Of a stretch of DNA of 64,000 nucleotides, positions 8,684-17,629 are shown one piece after another. The notes beneath the pieces were generated by a model, which did not search any database, was not told the origin of the DNA, and saw nothing but the letters and a program-made list of their open reading frames with translations. Every line of letters begins with the position of its first letter. The first letter of the stretch is position 1. Origin of the DNA: Xanthomonas floridensis (GTDB lineage: Bacteria > Pseudomonadota > Gammaproteobacteria > Xanthomonadales > Xanthomonadaceae). The stretch spans positions 248,001 through 312,000 of the forward strand of contig NZ_LXNG01000001.1 in the NCBI RefSeq assembly GCF_001642575.1. Reading direction: 5' to 3'. Both the position numbers and the translations under genes were made by a program.

Positions 8684-11656
8684 GTGCACAAGCGTGAGCG
8701 TTTGACCCGCAAGCAGTTGATCGTGGCGATCCTGGCCGTGACCGGCATGACCTCGGCGGCCTGCGCCGTGGCAGGCACGGTAGAGGGAACCCTCAAGGAA
8801 CGCAGTAGCGGCAAGCCGGCCGCCAACGCAAGGGTGCGCATCGCAGGTACCGCATACAGCGCGGTGGCCGATGCGCGCGGGCACTTCGTCATCCACGACG
8901 TGCCGGCCGGGCAGTACGCACTGGCGCTGGACTACCCGGGCTTCAGCGCGGCAGACACCCGCATCCAGGTCGATGGCAGCGGTACCGCTGCGGTGGACCT
9001 CGCACTGGACGAGGTCAAGCAACTCAAGGCGGTGAGCGTGGTGCGCAACCGTTACGACGCCAGCGATCTCAAGATCAATGCGGCCAACACCGTCGATGTG
9101 CTGTCGGCCAACGACCTGCAACGCACCGCCGTGCACAACGTGGCCGAAGCGCTAGGCCTGATCGCAGGCATCAACATCACCAGCACCGGCTCGGGGTACT
9201 TCGGCGGCATCGATGGCGCCGCACGCGGCGAAGGCATGTTCGCCTCGGTGCGTGGGCTGCCGTCCGAATACAACGTCAACATGATCGACGGCGTCACCGT
9301 GGCGCAAGGCATGCCGTACAGCCGCAGCGTGCAACTGAGCCTGTTGCCGCCCACCGGCCTGCAGACCATCGTCGCCAACAAGACCTCCACCGCCGACATG
9401 GACGGCGATGCGATCGGCGGCACGCTGGATTTCCGCACACCCACCGCCTACGACTTCAAGGACATCACCAGCGGCAGCGTCACCGGCAGCGGGCGGGTGG
9501 AAAGCCGTGCGCGTGACTACGGCGGCGACGGCCTGGGCGGCGGCTTCGGTGGTGAGTTTCAGCACAAGTTCGGCGACGCGCAACAGTTCGGCATGTATGC
9601 CAGCGCGTATTACGACTACCGCACCACCACCAACAGCGAGGTGGCCGCGGCCACCAGCGCGCTCAACGATGGCTCGTGGGAATATCTGAACACCGATGCC
9701 GACGGCCGCAACGCAGCCGGTTTCGATCCGCAACACAACCTCACCAGCACCGGCATGAACGTCGGCATCGCTGCCGGCTGGGAGCGTCGCTACGGCGGCA
9801 ATGCCTCGTTCGACTGGCATGTGGACGACAGCCTGTCGCTGTACGCACGCATGACCTACGCCTATGCCAAGACCGATCAAGGCACCACCTTCGTGCAGCT
9901 GCTGCCGCAGGACGTGAGCTATGTGCCGACCGGCACAGCCGGGGTTTTCACACCGAACATCGGCCGCATCGCGGCACGGTTCTGGTACGAAACCAATCCG
10001 GAAATCGCCGACCTGGCCACCTTCCAGATCGGTGCGAAAAAGACCGTGGGCGGCTGGACCTTCATGCCCAACGTGTTCTACAGCTTCGGCGACAACGACC
10101 GCCCCGACCATGTCGAAATCGACGGGAGGCAGGACAAGTTCACCCAGGACAACTACCCCTATTCCGGCAATACCCTGGTGCGCTACGGCGGCGGTGCGTT
10201 CCCGTATCCGCAACTCACCCCTGCACTGCAAGCACAGGTCAACAACATCCCGGCGTTGTATGCCAGCAGCTATGGCGAACTGACCAAGATCTATTCCGGC
10301 CAGAAGAAAGGCGGCGCGCGTTTCGATACCCGCTACGACTTTGCCGATGGCGCGCTGCGCTCGCTGCAGTTCGGGGTGAAATACAGCAGGAGCCGTCGCA
10401 GCTTCAGCAACCGCGACTGGTATACCGGCGGCGTGGATGGCACCACCACGCTCGGCGATCTGGGTATCTTCACCGGCACCTACGCCTCGATCTTTCCCGG
10501 CAAATACGACTGGAACACGCCGCGCGTGAGCGAAGCGGCAGTGGCCGGCGTGATTGCGCAACACCTCACCGACGACGATCTGGACACCTGCGGCAGCGCG
10601 TTCTACGTCAACAACTTCAACTGCAACACCATGCGCGGCACCGAGGCGGTGAGCGCGGCCTATGCCAGCGCCACCTTCACCATCGGCAACCTGGATATCG
10701 TACCGGGCGTGCGCCTGGAGCACACCGCCATCGACAACACGTTTTGGGTGACCCCGGTGGATGCGGACGGCAACCAGGTCGTCGGCAACTTCGCCCATAA
10801 CAGCACCACCTACAACGAGCCGCTGCCCAGCGTGTTCCTGACCTGGCGGCCGGATCTGCGCACCGCCTACCGCGCCTCGCTGTGGACCAGCTACACCCGC
10901 CCGGCATTCGTGCAGCTGGGCGGTGGCAGCCAGATCGGCATCTCCAACGGCGTCACCACCATCACCCAAGGCAATCCCGACCTGAAGCCGATCGAGTCCA
11001 CCAACCTGGATCTATCCGGCGAATGGTCCACCGAGCGCGGCGGCTTCTTCTCGCTTGCAGGCTTCTACAAGCAGTTGCGCAACTACATCTACGATGCCGG
11101 CTCGGCCCAGGCCAACGGCAGCACCACCGGCAGCGGCACGGTGCTGTACCACATGCCCACCAATGGCGGCGACGGCACGATCTACGGCGTGGAGCTGGCC
11201 GCGCGACAGAAATTCCAGGACCTGCCCGCTCCGTTCGATGGCCTGGGCATCAGCGCCAACGCCACCCGCCAGCATGCGCGCGCCGATCTCGGCCTGGACG
11301 GCTTCGACAACGAGCACATGCAGTCGGCCCCGTCGGCGATGGCCAACCTGGAGTTGTTCTACGAACACAGCGGGTTCTCGTTGAACCTGAGCTACCACTT
11401 CAGCAGTTCGTATCTGCTGGGCTACGACTTCCTGCACGAAGGCGCGCCGTGGAACGACCTGTGGGCGCGCCCCACCCGGCGCGTGGATCTGCACACCGGC
11501 TACCGCTTCGACAACGGCGTGAGCATGGACCTGTCGATCTCCAACCTGACCAAGGAATACAGCTACTGGGCGCATGTGGGCCGCCGGAACCTGGCGATCT
11601 CCGACATCGTCGATGCCGGCAGTACCGCCTTGCTGACGGTCAAGTACGCGTTCTAG
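8684..11656 (+). CDS. TonB-dependent outer-membrane receptor (CUT-type)
   Basis: About 990 aa. I place the start at GTG 8684, preceded by GAGG at 8674; the frame is open to an ATG at 8582, which would add 34 residues. KRERLTRKQLIVAILAVTG is the signal-peptide core. A carboxypeptidase-like/CarboxypepD_reg domain follows (GTVEGTLKERSSGKPAANAR to about residue 115), then a plug (DVLSANDLQRTAVHNVAEAL, with MIDGVTVAQG), then a long barrel ending in the aromatic C-terminus LTVKYAF. Such receptors import oligosaccharides across the outer membrane with ExbBD-TonB energy. The gene leads the block of GH35, permease, kinase and GH4, so its ligand is probably a glycan or glycopeptide fragment trimmed by those enzymes. 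Confidence 0.9.
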   Translation: MHKRERLTRKQLIVAILAVTGMTSAACAVAGTVEGTLKERSSGKPAANARVRIAGTAYSAVADARGHFVIHDVPAGQYALALDYPGFSAADTRIQVDGSGTAAVDLALDEVKQLKAVSVVRNRYDASDLKINAANTVDVLSANDLQRTAVHNVAEALGLIAGINITSTGSGYFGGIDGAARGEGMFASVRGLPSEYNVNMIDGVTVAQGMPYSRSVQLSLLPPTGLQTIVANKTSTADMDGDAIGGTLDFRTPTAYDFKDITSGSVTGSGRVESRARDYGGDGLGGGFGGEFQHKFGDAQQFGMYASAYYDYRTTTNSEVAAATSALNDGSWEYLNTDADGRNAAGFDPQHNLTSTGMNVGIAAGWERRYGGNASFDWHVDDSLSLYARMTYAYAKTDQGTTFVQLLPQDVSYVPTGTAGVFTPNIGRIAARFWYETNPEIADLATFQIGAKKTVGGWTFMPNVFYSFGDNDRPDHVEIDGRQDKFTQDNYPYSGNTLVRYGGGAFPYPQLTPALQAQVNNIPALYASSYGELTKIYSGQKKGGARFDTRYDFADGALRSLQFGVKYSRSRRSFSNRDWYTGGVDGTTTLGDLGIFTGTYASIFPGKYDWNTPRVSEAAVAGVIAQHLTDDDLDTCGSAFYVNNFNCNTMRGTEAVSAAYASATFTIGNLDIVPGVRLEHTAIDNTFWVTPVDADGNQVVGNFAHNSTTYNEPLPSVFLTWRPDLRTAYRASLWTSYTRPAFVQLGGGSQIGISNGVTTITQGNPDLKPIESTNLDLSGEWSTERGGFFSLAGFYKQLRNYIYDAGSAQANGSTTGSGTVLYHMPTNGGDGTIYGVELAARQKFQDLPAPFDGLGISANATRQHARADLGLDGFDNEHMQSAPSAMANLELFYEHSGFSLNLSYHFSSSYLLGYDFLHEGAPWNDLWARPTRRVDLHTGYRFDNGVSMDLSISNLTKEYSYWAHVGRRNLAISDIVDAGSTALLTVKYAF

Positions 11657-11737
11657 CGCACCGGCATGCAGCGCCGCGCCCCACCGGCGCGCGGCGCGCT
11701 GCAACGCGGCTGCGTCCTTCCCCTGGCTGGAGACACC

Positions 11738-13651
11738 ATGAAGCGCAGGACCTTGTGTACGTTTGGCCTGCTCGCCCCGTTCGGGCTGGCGGCAGCGGTA
11801 TCGCCAACGCCGTCGCTGCATGCACCGCAACCGGATGGGCAGGCGCATGCGTTCGGATTCGTGCAGGGGCGCTTCACCCTGGACGGGCAGCCCTGGCAGC
11901 TGCGTAGCGGCGAAATGCATCCGCTGCGCATCGCGCGCGCCGATTGGCCGCACCGCATCCGCATGGCCAAGGCGATGGGCCTGAATACCATCGCGTTGTA
12001 TCTGATGTGGAACGCGCTGGAACGCGAACCGGGGCAGTTCGATCTGGACACCGGCGAGCGCGACTTCGTCGCCTTCATCCGGCTGTGCCAGCAGGAAGGC
12101 ATGTGGGTGTACCTGCGCCCCGGTCCCTATGTCTGCGCGGAATGGACGCTGGGCGGGCTGCCACCGTACCTGCTGCGCGAGCCGGGCATGCGCCTGCGCG
12201 AGAGGACCGACGCGCGCTACATGGCGGCGGTGCAGCGCTATATCGCTGCGGTGGCACCGCGGATCGCACCGCTGATGGCCAGTGCCGGCGGCCCGGTGCT
12301 GATGCTGCAGATCGAAAACGAATACAACATGCACGGCGCCGATGCGGGCTACCTGCAGGCCCTGGCCGCGCTGTGGCGCGCGCATGGCATCGATGGCCCG
12401 TTCTCGTTGGCCGAAGGCATGAAGGATCTGCGCCGACGCAAGGCGTATCTGCCGGGCGCGGCGCTGGGTCTGGATGGTGCGGACATGGCAGACCTGCAGG
12501 CGGCCACGCAATTCGCAGGCAATGCGCCGGTGTGGGTGGCCGAAGGCTATCCGGGCTGGTTGACGCATTGGGGCGAGGACGCCTTCGCACAGCGCGATTA
12601 CGCATCGATGTTGCAGCAGCTGATGGCCGCAGGCGAATCGTTCAACCTGTACGTGGTGCACGGCGGTACCAATTTCGGCGTGAGCGCCGGTGCCAATGCC
12701 GAAGACGATGGTTCGCAATTCCAGCCCGCGCTGACCAGCTACGACTACAGCGCACCCATCGACGAAGGCGGCCGCGCCACGCCTGCCTACGTGGCGCTAC
12801 GCAAGATCATTGCCCAGCACAGCAGCACTGCGCTGCCAGCGATCCCGGCGGCACTACCGCGCGCACGCTTCGCATCGGTCACTGCTCGCGCGGTCGCCGC
12901 GCTCTGGGACAACTTGAGCACCGGGCCGGTACACACCGAGCGGCCCACCGACAACCAGACCCTGCTCAAGCAGAACCTGGGAGTGGTGGTGTACCGCCGC
13001 CGTATCGCGGCCGGCAGGCAGCTGGAGCTTGGCAAGGTGCACGACTACGCGACGGTGCAACTCGATGGTGAGGAAATCGGCCATGTCTCGCGCATGCGGC
13101 ACGCGCGCCTCAACAGCACATCGCAGCTGGCGCTACCCAAGGCCACGCCCGATGAACGCACATTGGATGTTTTGGTCGACAGCTTCGGCCATATCAATTT
13201 CGGCCCCGCCCTGGGTGATGCAAAAGGTTTGCTCGGTCCGGTGCAACTGGATGGCAAGGAACTGCGCGATTGGCAGGTCCATGGCTTGCCGCTGGATGGC
13301 GACAACGCGCCTGCACTACGTGCGCTGCAGGGGCCACCCACACGGCCCGGCCTGTTCTTCGCAGCCGACATCGCGCTGGAAACCGTCGGCGACATCTACA
13401 TCGACATGAGCCAATGGCGCAAAGGCTATCTGTGGGTCAATGGACGCCTGCTCGGGCGTTACTGGGATATCGGCCCGCAACAGTGTCTGTTCTGCCCTGG
13501 CGCGTGGCTGAAGCAAGGCAATAACGCAGTGCTGGTGCTGGACCTGCATCGGCTGCAACCCACCGCGATTCACTGCGCAGACGGGCTGACCTCGACACGC
13601 AAGGCGAAAACCTCAGCAGCAATCGCGCATGCAGAGCCAACCGCATGCTGA
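11738..13651 (+). CDS. GH35 beta-galactosidase, exported (receptor-linked copy)
   Basis: 637 aa from ATG 11738 (CTGGAG ahead), with an exported leader MKRRTLCTFGLLAPFGLAAA. The GH35 barrel has its acid/base Glu195 in QIENEYNMHG and its nucleophile Glu269 in WVAEGYPGWLTHWG; both are present, so it should be active. C-terminal jelly-roll domains follow (VNGRLLGRYWDIGPQQ near the end). It is a distant paralogue of the GH35 at 22000, not a tandem copy. The expected reaction is removal of terminal beta-galactose in the periplasm. Its stop overlaps the start of the permease gene by 7 bp, so the two are translationally linked. Confidence 0.9.
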   Translation: MKRRTLCTFGLLAPFGLAAAVSPTPSLHAPQPDGQAHAFGFVQGRFTLDGQPWQLRSGEMHPLRIARADWPHRIRMAKAMGLNTIALYLMWNALEREPGQFDLDTGERDFVAFIRLCQQEGMWVYLRPGPYVCAEWTLGGLPPYLLREPGMRLRERTDARYMAAVQRYIAAVAPRIAPLMASAGGPVLMLQIENEYNMHGADAGYLQALAALWRAHGIDGPFSLAEGMKDLRRRKAYLPGAALGLDGADMADLQAATQFAGNAPVWVAEGYPGWLTHWGEDAFAQRDYASMLQQLMAAGESFNLYVVHGGTNFGVSAGANAEDDGSQFQPALTSYDYSAPIDEGGRATPAYVALRKIIAQHSSTALPAIPAALPRARFASVTARAVAALWDNLSTGPVHTERPTDNQTLLKQNLGVVVYRRRIAAGRQLELGKVHDYATVQLDGEEIGHVSRMRHARLNSTSQLALPKATPDERTLDVLVDSFGHINFGPALGDAKGLLGPVQLDGKELRDWQVHGLPLDGDNAPALRALQGPPTRPGLFFAADIALETVGDIYIDMSQWRKGYLWVNGRLLGRYWDIGPQQCLFCPGAWLKQGNNAVLVLDLHRLQPTAIHCADGLTSTRKAKTSAAIAHAEPTAC

Positions 13652-15012
13652 CCGCACCCACCGTGTTGCCGGCGAATCCACAGGCCTCGGCACCGCCGCG
13701 CACGCTCGGGGTCTGGAGCGCGCTGTCGGCCAATCTGCTCAACATGATCGGCATCGGCCCGTTCATCACCATCCCGTTGGCGTTGTCGGCGCTGGCCGGG
13801 CCGGCGGTGTTGCTGGGCTGGGTCGCCGGCGCGCTGCTGTGCATATGCGATGGATTGGTGTGGGCCGAACTGGGTGCGGCGATTCCGCGCTCCGGCGGGC
13901 CGTATCACTACCTGCGCGAGGCCTACGGGCGCGAACGCTGGGGGCGGCTGTTCGGTTTTCTCTACCTGTGGCAGACGCTGTTGACCGCGCCACTGTCGGT
14001 GGGTTCGGCAGCGGTGGGCTGCGCGCAATACCTGGCGTTCCTGATGCCTGGGCTGAGCCAGAGCCGGCTCACTGCGATCGCGATGGCGCTGTGCGCGTTC
14101 AACACGTTGCTGCTGTACCGCAAGGTGCGCTCGGTGCAGCTGCTGTCGTTGCTGGTCAGCGCGGTGGTCCTGGGCGCCTGCCTGTGGATCATCGGCAGCG
14201 GCGTGCTGCATTTCGATATCCGCATCGCCGACGCATTCCTGCACGCACGCCCCGCCTCGCCGCATGGGTTCTGGCTGGGCTTTGGCGCGGTGGCGCTGAT
14301 CGCGGTCTACGACTACGGCGGCTACAACAACGTGTGCATGCTGGGCGGGGAAATCCGCCAGCCGCGGCGCACGATTCCGCGCGCGGTACTGCTCTCGATC
14401 CCGATCGTGGCGCTGCTGTACCTGGGTCTCAACATCACCCTGCTCGGAGTGCTGCCTTGGCAGCAGGCCGCGCACTCCAAGGCGGTGATGGCCGACTTCA
14501 TGCAGGCCATCTACGGCCCGGCCGGCGCCACGGTGGCCGTGGCGCTGATCGCGCTGGCCGCGTGGGGCTCGGCGCTGGTGGTGCTGCTGGGCTACTCGCG
14601 GGTGCCGTACGCCGCCGCTGCGGCCGGTCAGTTCTTCGGCGTGTTCGCGCGGCTGCATCCGCGCGGCGGTTTCCCCACCGTGTCGCTGCTGTTCGTCGGC
14701 GCGACCTCCACGCTGGCCTGTTTGCTGTCGCTGGACGATCTGATCGCCACCTTGATGATCATCCAGATCCTGTTCCAGTTTCTGGCGCAATGCCTGGCGG
14801 TGGTGCTGCTGCGTCGCAAGCGCCGCAGGCGTGCATTTGCGATGCCGCTGTATCCGTGGCCGCTGCTGATCAGCGTGTTCGGCTGGGTCTACCTGCTGGC
14901 GACCAGCCCGGGGCGACGCGTGCTCGCCGCGGTACTGGCGCTGTGCGTGGGTAGCGCGGTGTATCTGCTGCAGGCACGGAGGGAGCACGCATGGCCGTTC
15001 CAGCCGCAATGA
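13645..15012 (+). CDS. APC-superfamily permease
   Basis: 455 aa, about 12 hydrophobic segments. The N-terminal helix LLNMIGIGPFITIPLALS and the following AELGAAIPRSGGPYHYLREAYG are signatures of amino acid/polyamine/cation (APC) permeases. It is an inner-membrane transporter. APC permeases usually carry amino acids or amines, not free sugars. In this operon it lies between a periplasmic GH35 and a cytoplasmic kinase plus GH4, so it probably brings in the trimmed product, perhaps a glycosylated amino acid; that substrate is inference. It overlaps the GH35 gene by 7 bp and the kinase gene by 22 bp. Confidence 0.85.
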   Translation: MLTAPTVLPANPQASAPPRTLGVWSALSANLLNMIGIGPFITIPLALSALAGPAVLLGWVAGALLCICDGLVWAELGAAIPRSGGPYHYLREAYGRERWGRLFGFLYLWQTLLTAPLSVGSAAVGCAQYLAFLMPGLSQSRLTAIAMALCAFNTLLLYRKVRSVQLLSLLVSAVVLGACLWIIGSGVLHFDIRIADAFLHARPASPHGFWLGFGAVALIAVYDYGGYNNVCMLGGEIRQPRRTIPRAVLLSIPIVALLYLGLNITLLGVLPWQQAAHSKAVMADFMQAIYGPAGATVAVALIALAAWGSALVVLLGYSRVPYAAAAAGQFFGVFARLHPRGGFPTVSLLFVGATSTLACLLSLDDLIATLMIIQILFQFLAQCLAVVLLRRKRRRRAFAMPLYPWPLLISVFGWVYLLATSPGRRVLAAVLALCVGSAVYLLQARREHAWPFQPQ

Positions 15013-15932
15013 GCGTTGTGCAGATCGCGGTGGTCGGCGAGGTCTACCTGGACCACATCTTCAGCGGCTTCGCACGCTGGCCGGCGCCTGGCGAGGAAGC
15101 GTTCGCGCAGCACTACCGGCGCGAACTCGGCGGCGGCACGCTCATCACCGCCTGCGCGCTGGCGCAGCTGGGCTGCAACGTGCGCGTGATCGGCGCGATC
15201 GGTGCGCAGGACCGTGCGCTGTTCGCGCACCGCCTGGGCGACTTCGGCGTTTCGGCCGACGGACTGGTCGACTCGCCCGGCGGTACCGGCGTGACCACCA
15301 GCGTCTCGCTGCAGGACGACCGTTCGTTCTTTACCTATGCCGGCGCCAATGCCGACCTGGCTGGGTTGCTGCTGCGTGACGACACCATCGCTGCACTGTG
15401 TGCGGCCACGCATGTGCACTTCGCACTGCCGCTGCCGGCCACGGTCGCGCGCAGCGTGCTGCCGCAGCTGGCGCGCGCCGGCTGCAGCACGTCGCTGGAT
15501 GTCGGCTTCAGCCCGCAATGGCTCGCCGACCCGGACAACCGCGCCACCTGTCGCGCGGTGACCTGGTTCCTGCCCAACCACAATGAAGCCGCGCTGATGG
15601 GGTGCGGCGACAGCGTCGACGCCTGCGTGGCCTGGGCACAGGCGCAAGGCCTGCGCGAAGTGGTGATCAAACACGGTGCTGCCGGCGCGATGGTCGTCGA
15701 TGCCGCCGGCGGCCGTTCGATTCCCGCGCCCCGGGTGCAACTGCGCGACAGCACCGGCGCCGGCGATGCCTTCGATGCCGGCTTCATCGCCGCGCGCCTG
15801 CACGGGCTGTCGCTGGACGCTGCCGCCCGGCAGGGCTGCCGGTGCGGTGCGGCGTGCTGCAGCGCGCTGGGCGCGCTGGACGGTCTGGCTTCCCTCCCTC
15901 CCCTTTTCTCCCCCACTGAGGACGTTCCATGA
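14991..15932 (+). CDS. PfkB-family carbohydrate kinase
   Basis: 313 aa from ATG 14991, which has a strong GGAGGGA at 14979; an internal ATG at 15009 lacks one. It has the ribokinase/PfkB fold: an N-terminal GGG motif (ELGGGTLITACALAQLG), NHNEAALMG, KHGAAGAMV, and the signature DSTGAGDAFDAGF with catalytic base Asp259. It should phosphorylate a sugar hydroxyl with ATP in the cytoplasm. It overlaps the permease upstream by 22 bp and GH4 downstream by 4 bp (ATGA), so all three are coupled. The likely job is to make the phosphorylated glycoside that GH4 needs, replacing PTS phosphorylation. The substrate is unknown. Confidence 0.9.
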   Translation: MAVPAAMSVVQIAVVGEVYLDHIFSGFARWPAPGEEAFAQHYRRELGGGTLITACALAQLGCNVRVIGAIGAQDRALFAHRLGDFGVSADGLVDSPGGTGVTTSVSLQDDRSFFTYAGANADLAGLLLRDDTIAALCAATHVHFALPLPATVARSVLPQLARAGCSTSLDVGFSPQWLADPDNRATCRAVTWFLPNHNEAALMGCGDSVDACVAWAQAQGLREVVIKHGAAGAMVVDAAGGRSIPAPRVQLRDSTGAGDAFDAGFIAARLHGLSLDAAARQGCRCGAACCSALGALDGLASLPPLFSPTEDVP

Positions 15933-17353
15933 GCAGTTCTGTCGACAATCGCAAGCTGACCCTGATCGGCGGCGGCGGCGTGCGCACGCCGTTGGTGGTG
16001 TACGGCGTCAACGAAGCGGCCGAAGCGCTGGGCGCACGCGAGATCGTGCTGTACGACCCCGACCAGGAGCGCCTGGCCTTGATGGTGGCGATGGGCCGCG
16101 CCATCGTGGCCGAGGCCGGCGGCAGCCTGCAGGTGCATGCGGCGCCCTCGCTGGAGGCGGCCATCGAAGGCGCGCACTTCGTCCTCAACAGCATCCGCAT
16201 CGGCGGCATCGCCCAGCGCGCGGCCGACGAGCAGACCATCATCGGCCACGGCTATTCCGGCCAGGAGACCACCGGCCCCGGCGGCGTGGCCAAGGCGTTG
16301 CGCACGGTGCCGGTGGCGATCGAGCAGGCGCGCATGATCGAGCGGCTGAGTCCGGACGCGTGGCTGGTCAGCTTCACCAACCCGGCCGGGCTGGTCACCC
16401 AGGCCATCACCGCACATACCCGCGCGCGGGTGGTCGGCATCTGCGACACCCCGGTGGAGCTGTTCCACAACATCGCCCGTGCGCTCGGCGAACCGGCGTC
16501 CGACGTGGAATGCGATTACGTCGGCCTGAACCACCTGGGCTGGATCCGTGCGGTGCGCCTGCGCGGGCAGGACATCATGGATCGCATCCTCGGCGACGAC
16601 GCCATCCTGCGTCAGCTCTACCTGGCGCCGCTGTTCGATGTCCAGATGCTGCGCGCCTTGCGGCTGATCCCCACCGAGTACCTGTATTTCTTCTACGAGC
16701 GCCGCCGCGCCCTGGACAACCAGCGCGCCAGCGGCGCCAGCCGCGGTGGCGAGATCGAGCGGCTCAACCGCAGCCTGATCGGCGACCTGGGCAGCCGCCT
16801 GCAGGCCGGCGACACCGCCGGCGCGGTGCAGACCTACGGCGCCTACCTGGCGCAGCGCTCCGGCTCGTACATGAAGCTGGAGGCCGAAGCCGGCTCGGCC
16901 TTCGCACCCGACATGGCGCCGCAGCCTGACCCGTTCCGCGCCAGCACCGGTTATCACCGCATCGCGGTGGACGTGATGAGCGCGCTGACCGGCGCGCGCC
17001 CGGGCCGGCATGTGGTCAACGTGCGCAACCGCGGCGCGATGGCCGAGCTGGCCGACGACGATGTGGTGGAAATCGCCGCAGACATCGACCGCGACAGCAT
17101 CGTGCCGATTCCTGCCGCGCCCCTGCCGGACGCGGTGCATGGCCTGGTGCGCGCGTTCAAGGCCTACGAACACGCCGCGATCGAGGCCGCGCTCAGCGGC
17201 AGCCATCGCGATGCCTGCAAGGCCATGCTGATCCATCCGGCGATCGGCGAGTGGAGTCCGTCGCAGCGCCTGCTCGACGCCTTGTTCGGGCACGACCACG
17301 ACGACGGCCAGTGCGCAGGCCCGGCGCACTGGCGCGGGCATGCGGCTGGGTGA
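15929..17353 (+). CDS. GH4 NAD+/metal-dependent (6-phospho-)glycosidase
   Basis: 474 aa, ATG at 15929 with TGAGGA ahead. The N-terminal Rossmann motif is [12 protein letters not shown]. The metal ligands Cys172 (GICDTPVEL) and His202 (GLNHLGW) are both present. GH4 enzymes oxidise C3 with NAD+, eliminate the aglycone and can act on alpha or beta bonds; most need a 6-phosphate. From memory, CDxP is typical of 6-phospho-alpha-glucosidases and CNxP of 6-phospho-beta-glucosidases, so CDTP leaves the anomer open. There is no signal peptide: the protein is cytoplasmic. The kinase encoded immediately upstream (ATGA overlap) is the obvious source of phosphorylated substrate. Confidence 0.92.
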   Translation: MSSSVDNRKLTLIGGGGVRTPLVVYGVNEAAEALGAREIVLYDPDQERLALMVAMGRAIVAEAGGSLQVHAAPSLEAAIEGAHFVLNSIRIGGIAQRAADEQTIIGHGYSGQETTGPGGVAKALRTVPVAIEQARMIERLSPDAWLVSFTNPAGLVTQAITAHTRARVVGICDTPVELFHNIARALGEPASDVECDYVGLNHLGWIRAVRLRGQDIMDRILGDDAILRQLYLAPLFDVQMLRALRLIPTEYLYFFYERRRALDNQRASGASRGGEIERLNRSLIGDLGSRLQAGDTAGAVQTYGAYLAQRSGSYMKLEAEAGSAFAPDMAPQPDPFRASTGYHRIAVDVMSALTGARPGRHVVNVRNRGAMAELADDDVVEIAADIDRDSIVPIPAAPLPDAVHGLVRAFKAYEHAAIEAALSGSHRDACKAMLIHPAIGEWSPSQRLLDALFGHDHDDGQCAGPAHWRGHAAG

Positions 17354-17474
17354 TGCGCCGGCCCGCGGCCGTCGGCGTGGCTGGCCGGCACCACGCTGAC
17401 GGCAGTGCCCGCTTCTCCAGTCGCGCCGCGCCACCTGCGCTGGCAGACATGCGGCGGCGCCCGCGCCCCGAATT

Positions 17475-17486
17475 GTGCGAGCGCAC
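17475..17486. promoter_or_regulatory. inverted repeat upstream of the GH125 gene
   Basis: GTGCG-AG-CGCAC lies in the 276-bp gap between GH4 and GH125, 144 bp ahead of the start. It may be an operator for a nixJKL transcript, but the arms are short and a good promoter is not obvious. Confidence 0.25.
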
Positions 17487-17629
17487 TATGCAGTTTCGTC
17501 GCACACGTTGTATGGTCATCGGGAATTGGTCATGCATAGGTCTCATCGCCCAGGCTGCCGTCTCGCAGTCGCCAGCGCAGGGAGGACCATCGTGCGGATC
17601 GCAGGTTGAACCCATGGAGTCTTGAGGTC

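Noticed and set aside
13645-15012. permease as a PTS or MFS sugar transporter
   Set aside because: No EII motifs and no MFS signature; the first helix matches the APC family.
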